Part shown: in pieces, positions 63,426 through 64,000 of the stretch | How the letters are laid out: the number at the start of each line of letters is the position of its first letter | How positions within the stretch are numbered: position 1 is the stretch's first letter | NCBI RefSeq assembly: GCF_014651055.1 | Contig: NZ_BMWD01000017.1 | Location: 62,001 to 126,000, forward strand | Source: Streptomyces fructofermentans | GTDB lineage: Bacteria; Actinomycetota; Actinomycetes; Streptomycetales; Streptomycetaceae | Direction: 5' to 3' | DNA: 64,000 nucleotides | Position numbers and translations under genes: made by a program | Notes under the pieces: generated by a model | Database searches by the model: none | Told to the model about the DNA's origin: nothing | What the model saw: the letters and a program-made list of their open reading frames with translations, nothing else

Positions 63426-63431
63426 GACACT
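63426..63431 (+). promoter_or_regulatory. Possible -10 box for leaderless alr
   Basis: GACACT ends seven bases before the alr ATG, the same spacing as for the 52451 gene and close to glmS. No ribosome site precedes the ATG. The first base of the box is off consensus. Confidence 0.3.
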
Positions 63432-63438
63432 GGGCGCG

Positions 63439-64000
63439 ATGACTGAGACAGCACCCGCGCGGGCCCGCGCCGAGATCGACCTGGACGCGCTCCGGGCCAA
63501 TGTGCGGACCCTGCGCGCCAAGGCGCCCGCCGCCGCCCTGATGGCGGTGGTGAAGTCCGACGCGTACGGGCACGGGGCGGTCCAGTGCGCCCGCGCGGCC
63601 CTGGAGGCCGGCGCCACCTGGCTGGGCACCGCCACGCCCGAGGAGGCGCTGGCCCTGCGCGCGGCGGGACTGCGGGGCCGCGTCATGTGCTGGCTGTGGA
63701 CTCCGGGCGGCCCCTGGCAGGAGGCCGTCGAGGCCGATCTGGACCTGGGGATCAGCGGACTCTGGGCGCTCGACGAGGCCTGCCGGGCCGCGCGCGCCTC
63801 GGGCCGCACCGCACGGGTGCAGCTCAAGGCGGACACCGGCCTGGGGCGCAACGGCTGCCAGCCGGCCGACTGGCCCGAACTGGTCGCGAAGGCGCTGCTG
63901 GCCGAGTCCGAGGGCCTGGTGCGCGTCACGGGACTCTGGTCCCACTTCGCCTGCGCCGACGAGCCGGGCCACCCCTCGATCGAGGCCCAGTCGAAACTCT
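63439..64000 (+). CDS. alr: Alanine racemase, N-terminal part (cut by window end)
   Basis: Alr interconverts L- and D-alanine for peptidoglycan with pyridoxal phosphate. Only 187 codons are in the window. The cofactor lysine is K39 in MAVVKSDAYGHGAV, and Y43 belongs to the same motif. HFACADEP and VQLKADTGLGRNG lie in the barrel. Start at ATG 63439 (MTETAPARARAEIDLDALRA). The gene continues beyond base 64000. Confidence 0.96.
   Translation, partial: MTETAPARARAEIDLDALRANVRTLRAKAPAAALMAVVKSDAYGHGAVQCARAALEAGATWLGTATPEEALALRAAGLRGRVMCWLWTPGGPWQEAVEADLDLGISGLWALDEACRAARASGRTARVQLKADTGLGRNGCQPADWPELVAKALLAESEGLVRVTGLWSHFACADEPGHPSIEAQSKL

Larger units (their letters stand above)
62857..63438. 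other. Gene-free gap before alr
   Basis: This 582-base stretch is almost pure G and C and holds the 27-bp minisatellite (63121-63268). No gene, terminator with T-run or standard promoter was found. The gap ends at a possible alr -10 box (63426-63431). Confidence 0.55.

Overview
This is about 64 kb of a Streptomyces chromosome. The DNA is very GC-rich, GTG and TTG starts are common, translational overlaps are frequent, and the gene order (tRNA-Trp, secE-nusG, rplKA, two lipoproteins, rplJL, rpoBC, rpsL-rpsG-fusA-tuf, S10/spc/alpha clusters, truA, rplM-rpsI-glmM, coaA, glmS, acpS, nnrD, alr) is the one known for Streptomyces. Product lengths such as RpoB 1161, RpoC 1299, GlmM 452 and CoaA 329 residues fit that genus from memory. 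No database search was possible.

Layout. 1-14.4 kb: tRNA-Trp end, secE, nusG, L11/L1, two paralogous lipoproteins, L10/L7-L12 behind a long leader, then rpoB (own strong promoter) and rpoC. 14.5-19.8 kb: a small DUF1707/DUF4190 membrane protein, then the str operon. 20.0-25.2 kb: an insertion in the tuf-rpsJ gap, namely a 1519-residue RHS/YD-repeat polymorphic toxin with a putative type VII secretion N-terminus and a translationally coupled candidate immunity gene. 25.2-42.2 kb: rpsJ to rplQ (S10, spc and alpha clusters, with secY, adk, map, infA, rpmJ and rpoA), without rpsD. 42.3-43.2 kb: truA. 43.2-51.6 kb: a second insertion, a six-gene, nearly fully overlapping glycan operon (processive GT2 synthase, GH26 lipoprotein, two GT-C membrane transferases, UDP-glucose dehydrogenase, polyprenol-phosphate sugar synthase). 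51.6-64 kb: an anchored hypothetical protein, L13/S9, and then envelope and cofactor genes (glmM, DUF389, coaA, glmS, acpS, nnrD and the start of alr).

How the parts work together. Most of the window builds the transcription-translation machinery and the Sec channel. glmM, glmS and alr feed peptidoglycan synthesis, coaA and acpS make CoA and load carrier proteins, and nnrD repairs damaged NAD(P)H. The two insertions are the accessory content: a contact-dependent-type toxin with its presumed immunity protein, and a secreted or surface glycan pathway in which the polyprenol-phosphate sugar synthase could supply the two GT-C enzymes while the GT2 synthase makes a polymer trimmed by the GH26 lipoprotein.

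Regulatory structure visible in the sequence includes HrdB-like promoters before rplJ, rpoB, rpsL, rpsJ, secY and rplM, long structured leaders before rplJ, rpsL and rpsJ, an identical 25-nt hairpin element in the rpsL and rpsJ leaders, probable leaderless starts (glmS, the 52451 gene, perhaps alr), and several intergenic tandem repeats, the clearest being a 27-bp minisatellite just before alr.
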